Below, one piece after another: positions 1-12,900 of a stretch of 64,000 nt of DNA (the first letter of the stretch is position 1; every line of letters starts with the position of its first letter). Below the pieces are notes generated by a model that was not told where the DNA came from, did no database searches, and saw only the letters and a program-made list of their open reading frames with translations. The translations under genes were made by a program, and so were the position numbers. Source of the stretch: Limnomonas spitsbergensis (lineage: Eukaryota > Chlorophyta > Chlorophyceae > Chlamydomonadales); contig JAYJMM010000116.1 in assembly GCA_037349105.1 (NCBI GenBank), positions 3,348,001 through 3,412,000 of the forward strand, written 5' to 3'.

Positions 1-3000
1 ATCCAGATGGCTCCGGTGGTAGCTCCGGAGCCTGTCCGGGTGTTTGAGGGGCACACCGAGGATGTCCTAGATCTGTCATGGAGCCGAGGAGACATGCTGC
101 TCAGCGCGTCGGTCGACGGGTGCGAGGGGCAAGGGTATGGATCATGCGTGATGAGGTGTGGGGTGGATCTGGAGGGGTTGGGACTTGCCAAACACGTTAG
201 GGTGTGTCAGTTTTAGTTGTCGTTTTACTGGTGTACATGGTTTCAGATGCTGCTTTGTTCAAGGCCTGATCTGGTCGACTTTCCAGTCGAATTGGAGCCT
301 CGTGGTGTGTGGCGTCAAGTTGCATTAAATGTCATTCCAGGGAGGACAGACGCGGTCAGATGTTGAGAGATGTTGTAAACAAATGTCATAATGACGTTAA
401 ATTGAAAAACGACAGAGTTTTGTCTGCCAGGCAGGAGTGCCCTCCACCTGTGGCACATGCAGGAGTTGGGATGCCTTGGGAAGTGAGGTTGCCGGCTGGC
501 ACAGTGCTGCCTAAGTCGATTTGAATTCGAAATTCAAATGAAATGTGTCACTTCCTGACTTTCGGCAGGAGCGTCCGCCTCTGGCACATGAAGGAGTTTG
601 GTTGCCTGCGGGAGTTTACCCACCCCGATTTCGTCACCTCTGTCCGGTTCAACCCATCCAGCTCCACACTTTTTGCAACCGGTTGCGCAGACGGAAGGTA
701 AGGTGCCAGTGATCAATTTTTCGACAGATGTTTGATTCGAATGCATCGGTGTGTGGACGGAAATCGTGTCGGTGTTCAAAATTAAAAACCACAGATGATT
801 TGAATGGAAGTGGATGGAAGGAACGGTACTGAAGGTGAAAATTCGATACCATACTTTACATTGGAAGGGACGTTGATGACGTTACACCTCTAGCCTGGGC
901 CATGCTGAAATGAAGCTCGGCCACGTCGGCAAACAATAAGTCAGCTAGGAAAGTCAAGGGATCATCCTTCACATTGGATTGGGTGTGAAATGTGGACTGC
1001 CTAAATTCCTTTCCTCTCTCAGCCCTGTGCACACTCAAGTTGTCAGTGCGGTGCACAAACCGGATTGCGGGCACCATCCCCCCCCTGCATCAAACTATTC
1101 AAATGTGGTGTACTTCTCATGACTTTCAAAAAGGTGTGTGATCTGCTCAGGGTTCGCCTGTGGGACATCACGGCCGGCGGCGCGGTCCTGGCCAGTGCGG
1201 GGGTGCAGCAGGACATGGTGACCGCGGTGGAGTTCCTGTCCAATGGGCAGAGCCTGGTGGTGGGCACCATGAGGGGCGTGTGCAGGTGGGAAACTAGGGA
1301 CGGAGGGTCAAGGTGGGGTGCCTGGTGAGAACTGCCCAGCAGCCTGCTTGGGGTGGGTTGGAGGGGAAATATACACACCCGCTGTGTCCTTGAGCCTCTG
1401 AAGGCAGATTATAATACAGCCAGGTGACGAGGCTGTGTTCTACGTTGCGTGTTGCTGAAGTGTAGCTGAAGTGTAGCTGAAGCCCCCTCTACTGCCACTG
1501 CTGTGTCATTGAGCCCCTCAACGCAGGTCTAACAGCAGCTAGGTCATGTCAGGGTCGCAGAGTTGTTATGCTGGGTTGTAGCTGAAGTGTAGCTGTAGTG
1601 TAGCTGAAGTGTAGCTGAAGTGTAGCTGTCTGTCTGGACGCAGGTTCTACAACAGCAAGGTGGTCAAATCAGGGCTGACGGCTCCGAAAGCGAGGCTGCT
1701 GTCCCCCAGGCTCAAGCCCTCTGCGACGGTCACATCCCCGAGCAAGCCACCAGCGGCCGGCACCACTTCCAATGCACCGGCGCAAGAGGTTGGGGATAAG
1801 CTGGAGTACCTGGCCCAGGTGATAGGAGGGAAAAGTGGGAATCAGTGGCAGATGAGGGATGGGGAAGAGGCTGGAGTACCTGGCCCTAGCATCACAGGTT
1901 GAAGGGGGGTTGGTGGCAATTGATATGAACCCTTCATCGAAACCCTTCACCATAACCCTAAACCCACTGTGACCGGGCAGCTGGGCGTGATGCACCTGAA
2001 TCCTGAACCCTTAAATCACTGTGATTTGACAGCTGGACGTGAAAGACCTGAACCCTAAATCCTCCAACCACTGTGATTTGAAAGCAGGACGTGAAGAACC
2101 TGAACCCTAAAGCCGTAACCCTAAACCCTTCAAACCCACTCTGATTTGACAGCTAGACCTGAATCCTTAACCCTTTAAACCCACTCTGATTTGACAGCTG
2201 GACCTGAATCCTTAACCCTACAAACCCACTATGATTTGACAGCTGGACGTGAAAGACCTGAACCCTAAAGCCTTAACCCTAAACCCTTAAAACCCACTCT
2301 GATTTGACAGCTGGACGTGAAGGACCTGAACCCTAAAGCTTTAACCCTAAACCCTTCAAACCCACTCTGATTTGACAGCTGGACCTGAATCCTTAACCCT
2401 TCAAACCCACTCTGATTTACAGCTGGATGTGAAGGACCTGAACCCTACAGCCTTAACCCTAAACCCTTCAAACCCAATCTGATTTGACAGCTGGACCTGA
2501 ATCCTTAACTCTTCAAACCCAATCTGATTTGACAGCTGGACCTGAATCCTTAACCCTTCAAACCCAATCTGATTTGACAGCTGGACCTGAATCCTGAACC
2601 CTTCAAACCCACTCTGATTTACAGCTGGACGTGAAGGACCTGAGCCCTACAGCCTTAACCCTAAACCCTTCAAACCCACTCTGATTTGACAGCTGGGCGT
2701 GAAGGACCTGAACCCTAAAGCCTTAACCCTAAACCCTTCAAACCCACTCTGATTTGACAGCTGGACCTGAATCCTGAACCCTTCAAACCCACTCTGATTT
2801 ACAGCTGGATGTGAAGGACCTTCACTCCAACGCGGGTTCCTCTGGAAGCCGTATCGCGGGGCTGCTGGTGCTGCCCTCCAACGACTCCGTCATTGTGTCC
2901 TCGGCAGACTCAAGGCAGGTCCAACATCCGAACTTGATAAATGAAGGCGCCCCTGGGTGTGGATTCAGGGAGTGTGGATTCTAGGGAGCGGCAGGGGGGA

Positions 3001-4942
3001 GCGGCAATTGGCAGAGATTATTTCTGCTGCAGCGGTGACGCAGCTTCCTGTGCAGGGTTTGATCCCTGGAGGAGGGGCAGCCCATGTACCGGAAGAAGCA
3101 AGCCATCAACGCCACATGCATTATTTGGTGGCCCTCGCAGCACACTCGATCTCATCCGATCCCATGCCCTGACCCGGCTTATCTGATCCACCACTCGCAG
3201 GATCCGCCGCTACCGGGGCTATGCGCAGCAGTGCAAGTACAAGGGGCATAAGGTGTGGACAGGGGGGGCAGCTGTCCTTGACGGTACAGCGTTCACACCT
3301 TTTCGGGTTCAAACACGATTTTATATACACGTGTTCACCTGTGGCTCACATGTGCATGATCCTTGTCATCATTGTGAATTCATGGTCATTCGCTGTCCAC
3401 ATAAGGGTATGTCAGTACAGGCTGTTGCTGTTTTTTCCATCCTGCATTGTGTACGTGAGGCGGGTTAGGCGGTGTTACAGCATGGTCGCCTTGCATGCAT
3501 CAAGCAGCGATGTCCAACAGGGTTTTCAGCCTAGAACGCATGCAGGAACGAAAGCCCGGGAGGACAAAAGCCTGGGCAACGTAAAAACGAAACCGAAATA
3601 GTCCCAGTGTCGAAAAGTGGGGTGGGGGGTTGGTGGGGTAGGTTTATTTAATTCTTCGACAATACAAATGCCTTCCAGCATGTCCCCCCCCCCCTTGAGT
3701 GGTGTCCCTGCTGCTGCTGCCGCTTGTTGTGCAGGCCAAGAGCACGTTGGTGCGCGCCTCGGTCTCGGAGTGCGGTCGCCAGCTGGTGTGCGGCTCTGAG
3801 GATGGGCGCGTGTACATCTGGGACACGTTGCTGCAATCCGAGCGGCAGGTCGGTTCACGAGACTCGGGTCTGCGTCACTGGTTTGTGGGATCCTGCGGTC
3901 ATTGGTCAGGCAGGGGCGGAGTGAGGTACAGCCATGTGCCTTATGGTATCAAGGTGATGTGTCATCCTGTCCTGCGTGAGTGTGTGTTGCCCAGTGTGTT
4001 ACCTTTCTGTCAAGATGTGTTATATTCTGCAGAGTCAGGGTGTGCCGTATTCCCCTAGCTGTTTTTAAGCTGAGTCAGCTTGCGTTGCTGATTGACGCCT
4101 CTGCAGAGGCTTGAAGCTGCGGAGCAGTGGGCGCACAATCCGGGCGGGGCCAAGCTTGCAGCCACGATCGCTCAGCGAACAGGTGGGGCTTTGGTGATTG
4201 TGCTGTTGAGGCTGTAGGAACAAGTGAAGCCTGGAAGTGAAGCTCCCTCCCATTTCTGCCAAACTCCCCTATTTCAACAAATGTCGACCCCGCATGCCCA
4301 CCCCCCTGATCATGAAATGGAGTCCCTAGATCCTGCACTCCCTAAATGAAAGCATTGCGGCCATCTGAAATGGATTCCCTAGATCCTGCACTCCACACCT
4401 AGTGCTACGGCCGAACAGGTGGCTTCCTAGATCCACGCCTCAGGGTGTATGGTTCATTTATTCATCCTGTACTCCCTAACTGAAAGCATTGCGACCAACT
4501 GAAACCACTGTGACCAACTGAAAGCTTTGCGGCCAACTGAACGCACTGTGGTTGTGCCTCTCCCTTTCACACTTCAGGCTTCACACCTGCCCCCTCCAAG
4601 CACGGCGGCGGCGATGTGTCCTTCTCGTCCCCAAAGCCAAAGAACAAGAACAACGACTGCGAGGCCTTTTCGACGGATGAGGCGACGGTCACCGTGGCGC
4701 TGCTTGCGTCGCGAAGCATCTGGCGCCAGCAGCAGGCAGCAGGGGCGGCGGCAGGCGAGGCCTCTGCTGCCGGTCCGGGCTCCGCAGCTCAGAGCGCGGC
4801 AGGGCCGCACCCGCCGGCGGATGGGCCGACTGCCGGGCCGCTTCACGGGGCGCTGTTCCTGGTGGTGGGCTTCAGCGGTGTGCTGAGTGTGTATGAGAAC
4901 CTGGTGGCGGCGGCTGGGGCGGATCAGGGGGGCAGGGGATAG
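1..4942 (+). CDS. WDR44-like: WDR44-like WD40-repeat protein (3' part, 9 exons)
   Basis: Exons by splice junction: 1-119, 569-697, 1151-1285, 1644-1818, 2805-2914, 3201-3252, 3735-3848, 4107-4182, 4578-4942 (stop TAG). Phases agree throughout and give 424 codons. WD blades are visible: a GH...SASVDGSVRLW blade across exons 1-2, then DFVTSVRFNP...GCADGRVRLWDI (exons 2-3), VTAVEFLSNGQ...GVCRFY (exons 3-4), SADSRIRRYRGY (exons 5-6) and GSEDGRVYIWD (exon 7). Blade order, the GTxxGxCRFY and DSRIR signatures, and a linker between blades 3 and 4 match the WDR44 (Rab11-binding) group and its plant WD40 relatives. By family it is probably a scaffold in membrane traffic; that role is inferred. The C-terminus is Ala/Pro/Gly-rich. 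The intron after 2914 appears to start with GC (GCAGGT). An ATG lies at 7, but the family has a long N-terminus, so upstream exons probably lie outside the window. Confidence 0.85.
425..480 (+). repeat. Degenerate upstream copy of exon 2 start (WDR44-like gene)
   Basis: This stretch resembles 562-620. Both have a CAGGAG start, a TGGCACATG(A/C)AGGAGTT core and TGCCT(G/T)(C/G)GGGA, so a diverged copy of the acceptor and first codons of exon 2 lies about 140 bp upstream of the real one. It offers a decoy 3' splice site. Confidence 0.6.
872..935 (-). repeat. Dispersed ~60-bp module D1 (copy 1)
   Basis: Reverse-complement copy of a module with core AGAGGTGTAACGTCAT next to a GCGGCCGAGC-like half. 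Other copies lie at 21009-21062, 21151-21212, 28966-29025, 41953-42012 and 42414-42472. Here it sits inside intron 2 of the WDR44-like gene. Confidence 0.6.
1930..2804 (+). repeat. Intron 4 minisatellite carrying copies of the 3' splice junction
   Basis: About 15 units of variable length share a core TTTGACAGCTGGACGTGAAG followed by GACCTGAACCCT. The last unit runs into the real acceptor and exon 5 (TTTACAG|CTGGATGTGAAGGACC at 2798-2820). Each unit therefore carries a potential acceptor plus the first codons (LDVKDL) of exon 5. Telomere-like CCCTAAACCC stretches lie between copies. Confidence 0.9.
4398..4465 (+). repeat. Dispersed repeat pair, copy A
   Basis: Begins GTGCTACGGCCGAACAGGTG and ends CATTTATTCAT. 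A similar copy lies at about 14146-14205 (GTGCTTCGGCCGAATAGGTG ... TTTATTCAT) in an intron of the PP2C gene. Both have the same orientation, which points to a short dispersed element. No target duplication was identified. Confidence 0.6.
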
Positions 4943-6951
4943 ATCTGGCATTGGGGGCAGCACAACAAATCATCTTTGGCAGGCCGCCAGGCAGCGACGA
5001 CTGGGACGATGGGGACTGAACCGTGAACCCGTGAAGAATGGCCCAAGTCGCAGGGCTTGGTGCACCTGGCCACCCGACCAAGGGCCGGGATGTAGATGAT
5101 GGCACATGAAATAAAATATCATGGTTTCCCGAATGGGCTGTGTCTGGGGAGGGGAGGGGGGGGGGGAATCAGTTTTTTTCAAGCCGTTTGAAGCTTGTTT
5201 AGTGACGGTGAACCTGCCAGTCTGTGGTACCCATTGCTCGTTCCTCTTTTCGTCCTTAGGGAGATATTGATGCATTCAGATAGCGCCGCCAACCAACATG
5301 GCATGGACATGCTGCCCATTACCGGTACGCTAGGCCTTGTGGGCGTGCCGGCCTAGATTGTTATCATCTGACTTTGACGCGAGTGTTGGAGTGTGACCGC
5401 CCCTTGTTCCTGTAGGATAAATATATTGTTTATCTTTGCTCCATGTAACTGCTCAATGCTAGCTTGTAATTCTCACACCACAGCATGCCAGATGATGATA
5501 TATTGCAACTACAATTTGCTGGTAAAGCTCCCCCTGAAAGAGAGGGGGGTATAAACAGAGTGGGGAGGGGGGTCATCCTCTTAATTACCGGTGTGCCGAG
5601 ATTGATGAGACTCGACATGCGTGGTATTCAATGTGATTTCCACAGGGGCTGATCGGAAATGTCAAGCCACGGCAAAAGGGGGTAGGGAGTCTTTCTACAG
5701 ACTCTTTATACAATCTCAACAGTTTATGCCACCTCGGAAGGAGGTGGAATTATTTTCGTTGCCCTGGTCCCTCGTGCCATTAAACATGCACTCTGGGCCA
5801 CACTCATGGCAGCCCTGCTGAGATCTGCACGCTATGACAGTCAGACTAAACAGTCAGCATAATCGTGCCAACAAAAGATCTAGGGTACTCGCCCCCCGTG
5901 GACGCCTCCCCAATCACTAGAAAAACAAGTATATGCAGCACACCCTTCGACCAATTAACATATCCTAGGGTTCGTTTATAACTATTATTCGTTACTTCCA
6001 AATGGAGTGGCAGTGACCATACCTTTACCAAGGCATCCGACACATCCTGACTGGAGGAAAATGAAGGACAGACGAGGAATATATGTTTGCCACCCAGCTT
6101 CTTGACCCTGTCCATGCACTCAGACAGGCAGAGCTGAATACCTTAACCCACATTCTTGGATCTCATCAAAAGGAAGCCGTGCCAAAAAAACATAAGTTGT
6201 TGATGTACACGCAATATTCTCCCAACAAGCCACTGCACATCCCGTCAAAAAAACGTTGCTTGGGCATGCGGCATCAAGATGGTCTTGTGCAAGTCGCAAG
6301 TTCCACACAGTGTGGAAGGTGCGGACATAAAATAAAGATTTTGACAATCAGTGTTCATAGGCCATTAATGTTTGACTCAATGAATGGCAAAAAACAGTTC
6401 CAGCCGCACGCAGTCGAGAAAGGGACATTTCACGCAACAACGCCGGCAGTGTTGGACGCAGGGAAACTGCTGAGAGAGAGCCAGGCTGCACAGCCAGACT
6501 CCATGGCAACCCAGACTGCTGACAAGGCACTATCAACACCTAATGCATGGCACACCCAACCCACACCCCCTTCCATCTTTCGAGACAGGGTGGCAGGCTC
6601 CGATTCCAGGGGGACGAGTCCTACAATTTTTAGCTGTATCCCTGAACAATAGCCTCACTGGGTGCTGTGGGCTCACACGCAGTGGCTGAGACAGATTGTG
6701 TTAAGCGATAATGGGATTTTGCCGTTCCTTTCGCCCTCCCCACACTCAACTTTCTTATAGCCATCCCCTGGCAAATAAAATGGAAAGAGACACATCACGA
6801 GCGTGGCAAAGTGCCTCCATACCCTGCACACACTCACGTCGCCCCTCGCATGCGAAAAATGTTTGAAGGCTATTGCTGCAGATCAACAGCAGAGTGGCGG
6901 GTAACCTTCCTCAACAGCCCCAGCGTCCGGCTGGGAGGAAGACTCGCTCTG
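4943..6951. other. Convergent intergenic region, no convincing gene
   Basis: About 2 kb between the stop of the WDR44-like gene and the stop of the minus-strand PP2C gene. It should hold both 3' UTRs; a TGTAA-type polyadenylation motif of the kind used by volvocalean algae is at 5445. The longest ORF (6083-6652, plus, 189 codons) has no family motif I know and no splice or codon support, so I do not call it a gene. Confidence 0.5.
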
Positions 6952-9900
6952 TCATGCCATGCCCGAAAGCTGGGCGGAGAGGCTGCGGCTTGACTTCTCG
7001 TTTTCTCCAGATTCGAGGCCGTACGTCGAGGTGCCGCCGTGACGGGGCCCCACCGAGTCCGGCCTCAGCGGATCCGACCCTCGTTCCAGATCCGGATCCG
7101 GCTCCAAGCTGGCTGGATCCGACACTATAACCGACTTGGCCAGCGCCCCATCTTGCTCGGGACCTGCGCCCCCGCTACGCGAAGCGTCGCTCTCCTCACT
7201 GCCCGGCATCCGCAACGCGATTTCTGCCGACACTGAGCAGCCCGACGCATCCTCCAGGCCCGAGGATGCCGAACTTTTGAGACGCACGACACGGCTGCTG
7301 TGACCTTCAGCATCTAGGTCGGAATCCGCCTCCTCAGACTCCTCCTCGGTCGGCAACAGTCCGACAGGAAAAGCGCAGTGCGTGGGGTCGGACGGCGTCC
7401 GTGCCAGCGACAGGGGACTAAGTTCGCGCCTCTCATCGTTGATTATGGCGGATAATCGATCGTTCTGGCAAAACTCGGAAGACATGTGACGCGCCGCATC
7501 CCCCGACAAGTGCCGGCGGGAGGGGGGTGGAGCCATCCTGTGTGGTTCAGGACATGCCAGGGGTTCAGGTCGTGACAAGGGTACAAGGCATGCCAGGGGT
7601 ATAGGTCATGCCAGAAGTTCAGGGCATCAGGGCATGCCTGGGGTACAGGGCGTGTCAGGGGTTTAGGTCGTGCCAGGGCATGCCAGGGGCCTTCAACCAA
7701 TTGACTGTATTGAGGGGCTTTTTTTAGAGCCGATTCACACCTAGTTCAGTTCGCCGTTTCGGTTGGTTGATTCGGCGTCAGAAAGCCCTCTAGCAGGAAG
7801 CTCAGTTTGGCGAAACGAAACCAATGCAAAACCAATCAAACTGAAACTGGGGGTTGGACCCCAGGTTGCGAAACCGTGCGAAACCGAGGTACCCAAACCG
7901 GCCAAACTCAGCGAAACCAGCCAGGTGTCAATCTGCTCTTAGATGGCAAACCAGGTTCTGCTCATATGGTTCGGCTCATGTTAGACACACAAATATTGGT
8001 CAGCACACAAAGGAACCCAAATCAATGAGAGACCTCACCCACGTAACATGGGCGCAATTTCCCCACCACCCTCACGAGCAGTAGACTCGCCTGCTATCTT
8101 TGGAGCCCGGGCCGGGCTGCGACTTCAACAGCACGTACTTGCCCTTGCTGCTGCTGTTGCTGACTTCCCGCTCGCCCAAGGCACGGCTAGAGGCCACCCC
8201 ACAGCTGCTGCTGCGTGTCATGGTCGCTCGCCTTGGCACGGCCTCGCCCGCGCTGCTGCCTTCGTCCTCCGTCCCTGCCTCCGATGAGGGCTGCGGCAAG
8301 GGCAGAGTTAGTGTTGAGTTGCTGCAGCTAAATCCAGCTAAACCACGGCTAACGGCCGGAGAGGGGGAGGGGCTTTGTGCAGCAAGCCTGCCGCACGGGC
8401 CACCGACCATAGGCTGGTCAAGGTCAGGTCCTCATCAGCCCGGGTTGGCCACTGGTCGGCAGCCAGCCAGAGGTGGTTGGGGCGCTTTTCTGTATGAAAC
8501 AGGCAGAACAGCCTGACGGGAAAGGAGTGATGCAGATGCGCCATCTAACCAACTCGAGGGCTAAAGGGACGAAAGCGAACAGCAGAGAGCGCACAGAGGA
8601 AGAGGTGGTTTCAGGGCCTTGTGACCTGGGAGCCAGCGCCCACAACCACTACTCGCCAAACATCCACCAGGGGCCGTAACCAGCTGCCCTCTAGCAGAGC
8701 ACATGCATTCAAAAGCAAGCCTTGATCAATAGCATGGCTTCATCGCGGGCAAACAGCCTGATCATACCGAAATCCCAATCGACATTCATTTCTTAATACC
8801 TAGCTTCGCTGCATGCACTGGTACACAGTGGCCAGGGATCATCAGCAAGGCATCTTTTAAATGTTTCGCAGCGTCCCTACTACAAGCACAACAATGGTTC
8901 ACTACCACAGCCCTTGTTTTACCTGCAGCGTCAGATCCACCACAATGACCGTAATATTGTCCCGGCTGCCGCGCTCCATGGCGTTCTTCGCCAGCACGCT
9001 CGCGGCAACCCGGCAGCCGCCGTGCATCGACATGCCGCGCAGCTTGCAGCGCGTGATGCAGCGGCTAGCCAGGCTGGTGGCCTCCTGCGGGTGGATCAAG
9101 GCAGCAGGCAGGTGGGCTGGGGGGTCATTTGTGACGTGGATCAGGCTGGTGGCCTCTTTCGAGCAGTTCAGGCGGCTGGCAGGCAGGGAGCAGACGGACA
9201 GGGTAGTGAAATGGTTCACTGGATCAGGCTCGACAACACCTCAACACCTTCTAGGTTCTTTAGTTCCAGAATTTGCATCCAAGGTACCAAGATATAAGTC
9301 AAAGCATCTGGATCCAAGGCATTTGGATCCAAAGCATCTGGATCCAAACTTATTTTGAACCAGTAAAGTGTGGCAAAAGCTGATGTCAGAGTCAAACGCT
9401 TCCACACAAAGCCAAGGTCAGCACCATCAATGCCATTCCTACAGCCAGTATTAAAGTGAAGGCCCCTTAATCTACAGCCAGTATTGAGGTGAAGGCTTAA
9501 ACCCCTTAAACTATCGCCATTATTTCTGCACCCTCGACCCACTGCTACCTTTCCTGTTCCTAGGAACTAGATCATTCACAGACATCTGGCCAGTTAAAAG
9601 CAACCTAATGAAGTGCTAGGAACGATTCCGCAACTGTGCCTGCACACTGTATGGAGAGCCCATGTTCCACATTAAATGGAGAGCCCATGCTCCACACTAA
9701 ATGGAGAGCCCATGCTCACCGTGCCTGCACACTAAATGGAGAGCCCATGCTCCACACTAAATGAAGAGCCCATGCTCACCGTGCCTGCACACTAAATGGA
9801 GAGCCCATGCTCCACACTAAATGGAGAGCCCATGTTCCACATTAAATGGAGAGCCCATGCTCACCGTGCCTGCACACTAAATGGAGAGCCCATGTTCCAC

Positions 9901-12900
9901 ACTATATGGAGAGCCCATGCTCCACAATAAATGGAGAGCCCATGCCTACCGTGCCTGCACACTAAATGGAGAGCCCATGTTCCACACTATATGGAGAGCC
10001 CATGCTCACCGTGCCTGCACACTAAATGGAGAGCCCATGTTCCACAATAAATGGAGAGTCCATTCTCACCGTGCCTGCACACTAAATGGAGAGCCCATGT
10101 TCCACATTAAATGGAGAGCCCATGCTCCACACTAAATGGAGAGCCCATGCTCACCGTGCCTGCACACTAAATGGAGAGCCCATGCTCCACACTATATGGA
10201 GAGCCCATGCTCCACAATAAATGGAGAGCCTGCACATTGTATAGAGAGCCCATGCTCACCGTGCAGCTGAAAACATCCCACAAGCCGTCTGTTGCGATGA
10301 TGAGCACCTCGTCCTCTGAGCTCCGGAGCCGACAGGAGACCTGAGGGGGAGGGGGCGCGCGGGCTTCATTTCTGTGCAGGACCATCCCTTGGAAGGACCA
10401 CAGCCCTTGTGCCCCCCCCCCCCGTTGCAAAATTGCTCAATGTCCAGGGCGTCAAATGCAGGGTGCTTACAGTGCCGGAGTCCCTTATATAATGTGAGGC
10501 TCTATCCACAAATAGAAATATACCTCTTTCATTTGGGAAGCAAGTACACAGGTCACCTGTGACAGGGGGCATCCAGGTGCAGGGGCGGCCCCTATCGAGA
10601 GATCACCGAGTTTTTTCAGCCTGCCGCCTGACCCATTGGAGGTAAATTGCGAAAGAAACTACCAGTAGGCCTTCCCTTTTCCGGTGCCAAGTTGCCCACA
10701 AATTGTAATCTACCAAACCCATCCCTCCCTGTTAGCTTTTACTACTTCGCTCAGTTTCAGGTGCGCGGCAAGAGGCGCATGGACTATGCACCAGCAAACC
10801 AGCTTGGGCTCTATCGACAGATTAGGGGTAGCCACGATCACCCTCATGAATAAAATAACTCTGGTGGGCATGGACAGGAAGTATATTAGGTTCAGCCACT
10901 GTCTTAATGATGCTGATTTTACTGTCCTGCTCATGCTAGGTTCCAAGCAGATCTCCCTCATCAGTGTCATTTCTGAGCTTAACCCAATGCACAGCCGTTC
11001 ATGAAATATTGCAGCTTTCGGCCCCGCAATGAACAAGGTTGGACAGAACGGAAGGACCTGGCTAGCAAACGAGATGTTCCCATGACCAGATATATGGATC
11101 CATGTCCTGCTCAGAATAATACGAAACATTCCCTGTCTTGCCCAGATGGCAGAGGAAATGCTGCAAATGCAATCATGGGGCCCATTTGCCACCTCTGACT
11201 AACAGAATTTGTGTGAGCTGGAAACAGAGCTTGAAAGCAGGCCAGACTTGCATGCAAGACACATGGACTGACAACCACAACACTCAAGTAGGAATATTTC
11301 TATCCAACCAGTGCAGCATGGAGGCCTATCAAGCACCAACTGAAAATGAACTTCCCAACTGGCAACTCATCCCCGAGAGACAAAGCCCTACCCTCAAGCA
11401 AGGAAGATTGAAGGGGTCACTTGGTCCCCAGCCCCACAGCTAGCTACAGTCAAGAAACAGCCAAAGCAAAAACAAAGAGGAGCAAAACAGCATTCTGGGC
11501 TGGTATTGGGTATTTGAATCAACTTTTGCACGTTGTGTGTGGGTGCCCCTAGATTGAAAACCAGATGAGCTGGACCATCCGAGCTTGATTCCACGATTGT
11601 GTTTGAAGATTTTAAACACATGTATGTGCGATAAATACCTTGCCAAATCACATATAGTCAGCCCTGTACCCTGGTCAACCCAGTACCCAGATAAACCTGT
11701 ACCCTGGTCAACCCAGTAGTCAGGTTAACCCTGTACCCTGGTCAACCCTACACCATGGTCAACCCCCGTACCCTGGTCAACCCAGTACCCTAGTCAACTT
11801 TGTACCCTGGTCAACCCAGGACCCTCGTCAACCCTGTACCCAGGTAAACCCTACACCCTGGTCATCTATCAACAATGGCAAGCACCCTGCATCCCTGAGT
11901 ATACCTCGGGCTCTGCGATGACGAACGGCCGCATGTAGTGGTCGCCAATGGCTCGAGACATGGCGAGGAAACCTTGGACACGGTTTGACACGACCTTGCC
12001 TCCCAGATCTTTGATGCGGGACTACGTGGAGGCAAGGAGGAGTGGGGTGTAGAATTCAAGGTCGGCTCCATTACCGTTAAGGTTGAGAACAAGAGGACAT
12101 CACGTGGACAGCAAGGGAATCGGAGCCAAGGGGGCAGGGTTTGGGCCAACAGCGGAGGGTCCAGGGCGAAAGACTAGCTCAGCCAGTCATGTCAGTAACT
12201 GAACAGACACAGCGGGTGCTGACAATAATTTGAAAACACCGCAGACTAGTGATTTGGAGATGTCCGAATGAGGCAGATGGCTCAGGTGCCGGCTTCAGCC
12301 TCCAGAGGCAGAGTGTGGGCGCATATCCCAGTCCACCAGACCTGTCCACAGGACTTCAGATCCTCAACCACACAGCTCAGCCATGCAGGACTGCATTAAA
12401 GCATCTAGAACCCTGCTGAACCTGTTCTCGGCCCAGCTAAGCCCAGCCCCCAGCCCAACCCAGCCCAGCCCCCAGCCCTCAATCCAGCCCAGCCCCCAGC
12501 CCTCAACACAGCCCAGCCATCCCAACCCAGCCCAGCCCAGCCCCCAGCCCAGCCATCCCAATTCCACCCACCGCTTCGTCTTCCCTGTTTGGCTTGTGGT
12601 CGTCAGTCAAGGGGATGGTGTCCCCACTGCTCTGCATCACCGCCCGCGAGTCACCTGACGCGATATTCAAGAGAGACAAAGGGGCAACTCAGCACTAAAA
12701 GGGGGCATCATACGGCAGTAAGACATGGATATGAAGATCCTGTTGAGTAGCCTATTTAACTTCCACTGTTTCATGGGGCTGGCGGGCCATTCTAAAAAGG
12801 GCCAATGCAACTATGCCAATGGTATTTTTCGCTGAAGAGGTCATGAGCCTGCTTCCCCCCAAAACACGGTCACCCCAGTGCGCCGCCCACGTCAGCCTCT

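Noticed and set aside
6083..6652. 189-codon plus-strand ORF with a CGRCG motif
   Set aside because: Lies in the convergent 3' UTR region; no family match by eye and no splice partners. Kept only as a mention.
9648..10259. CRISPR array
   Set aside because: Direct repeats without unique spacers, in an intron of a eukaryotic gene; no cas genes.
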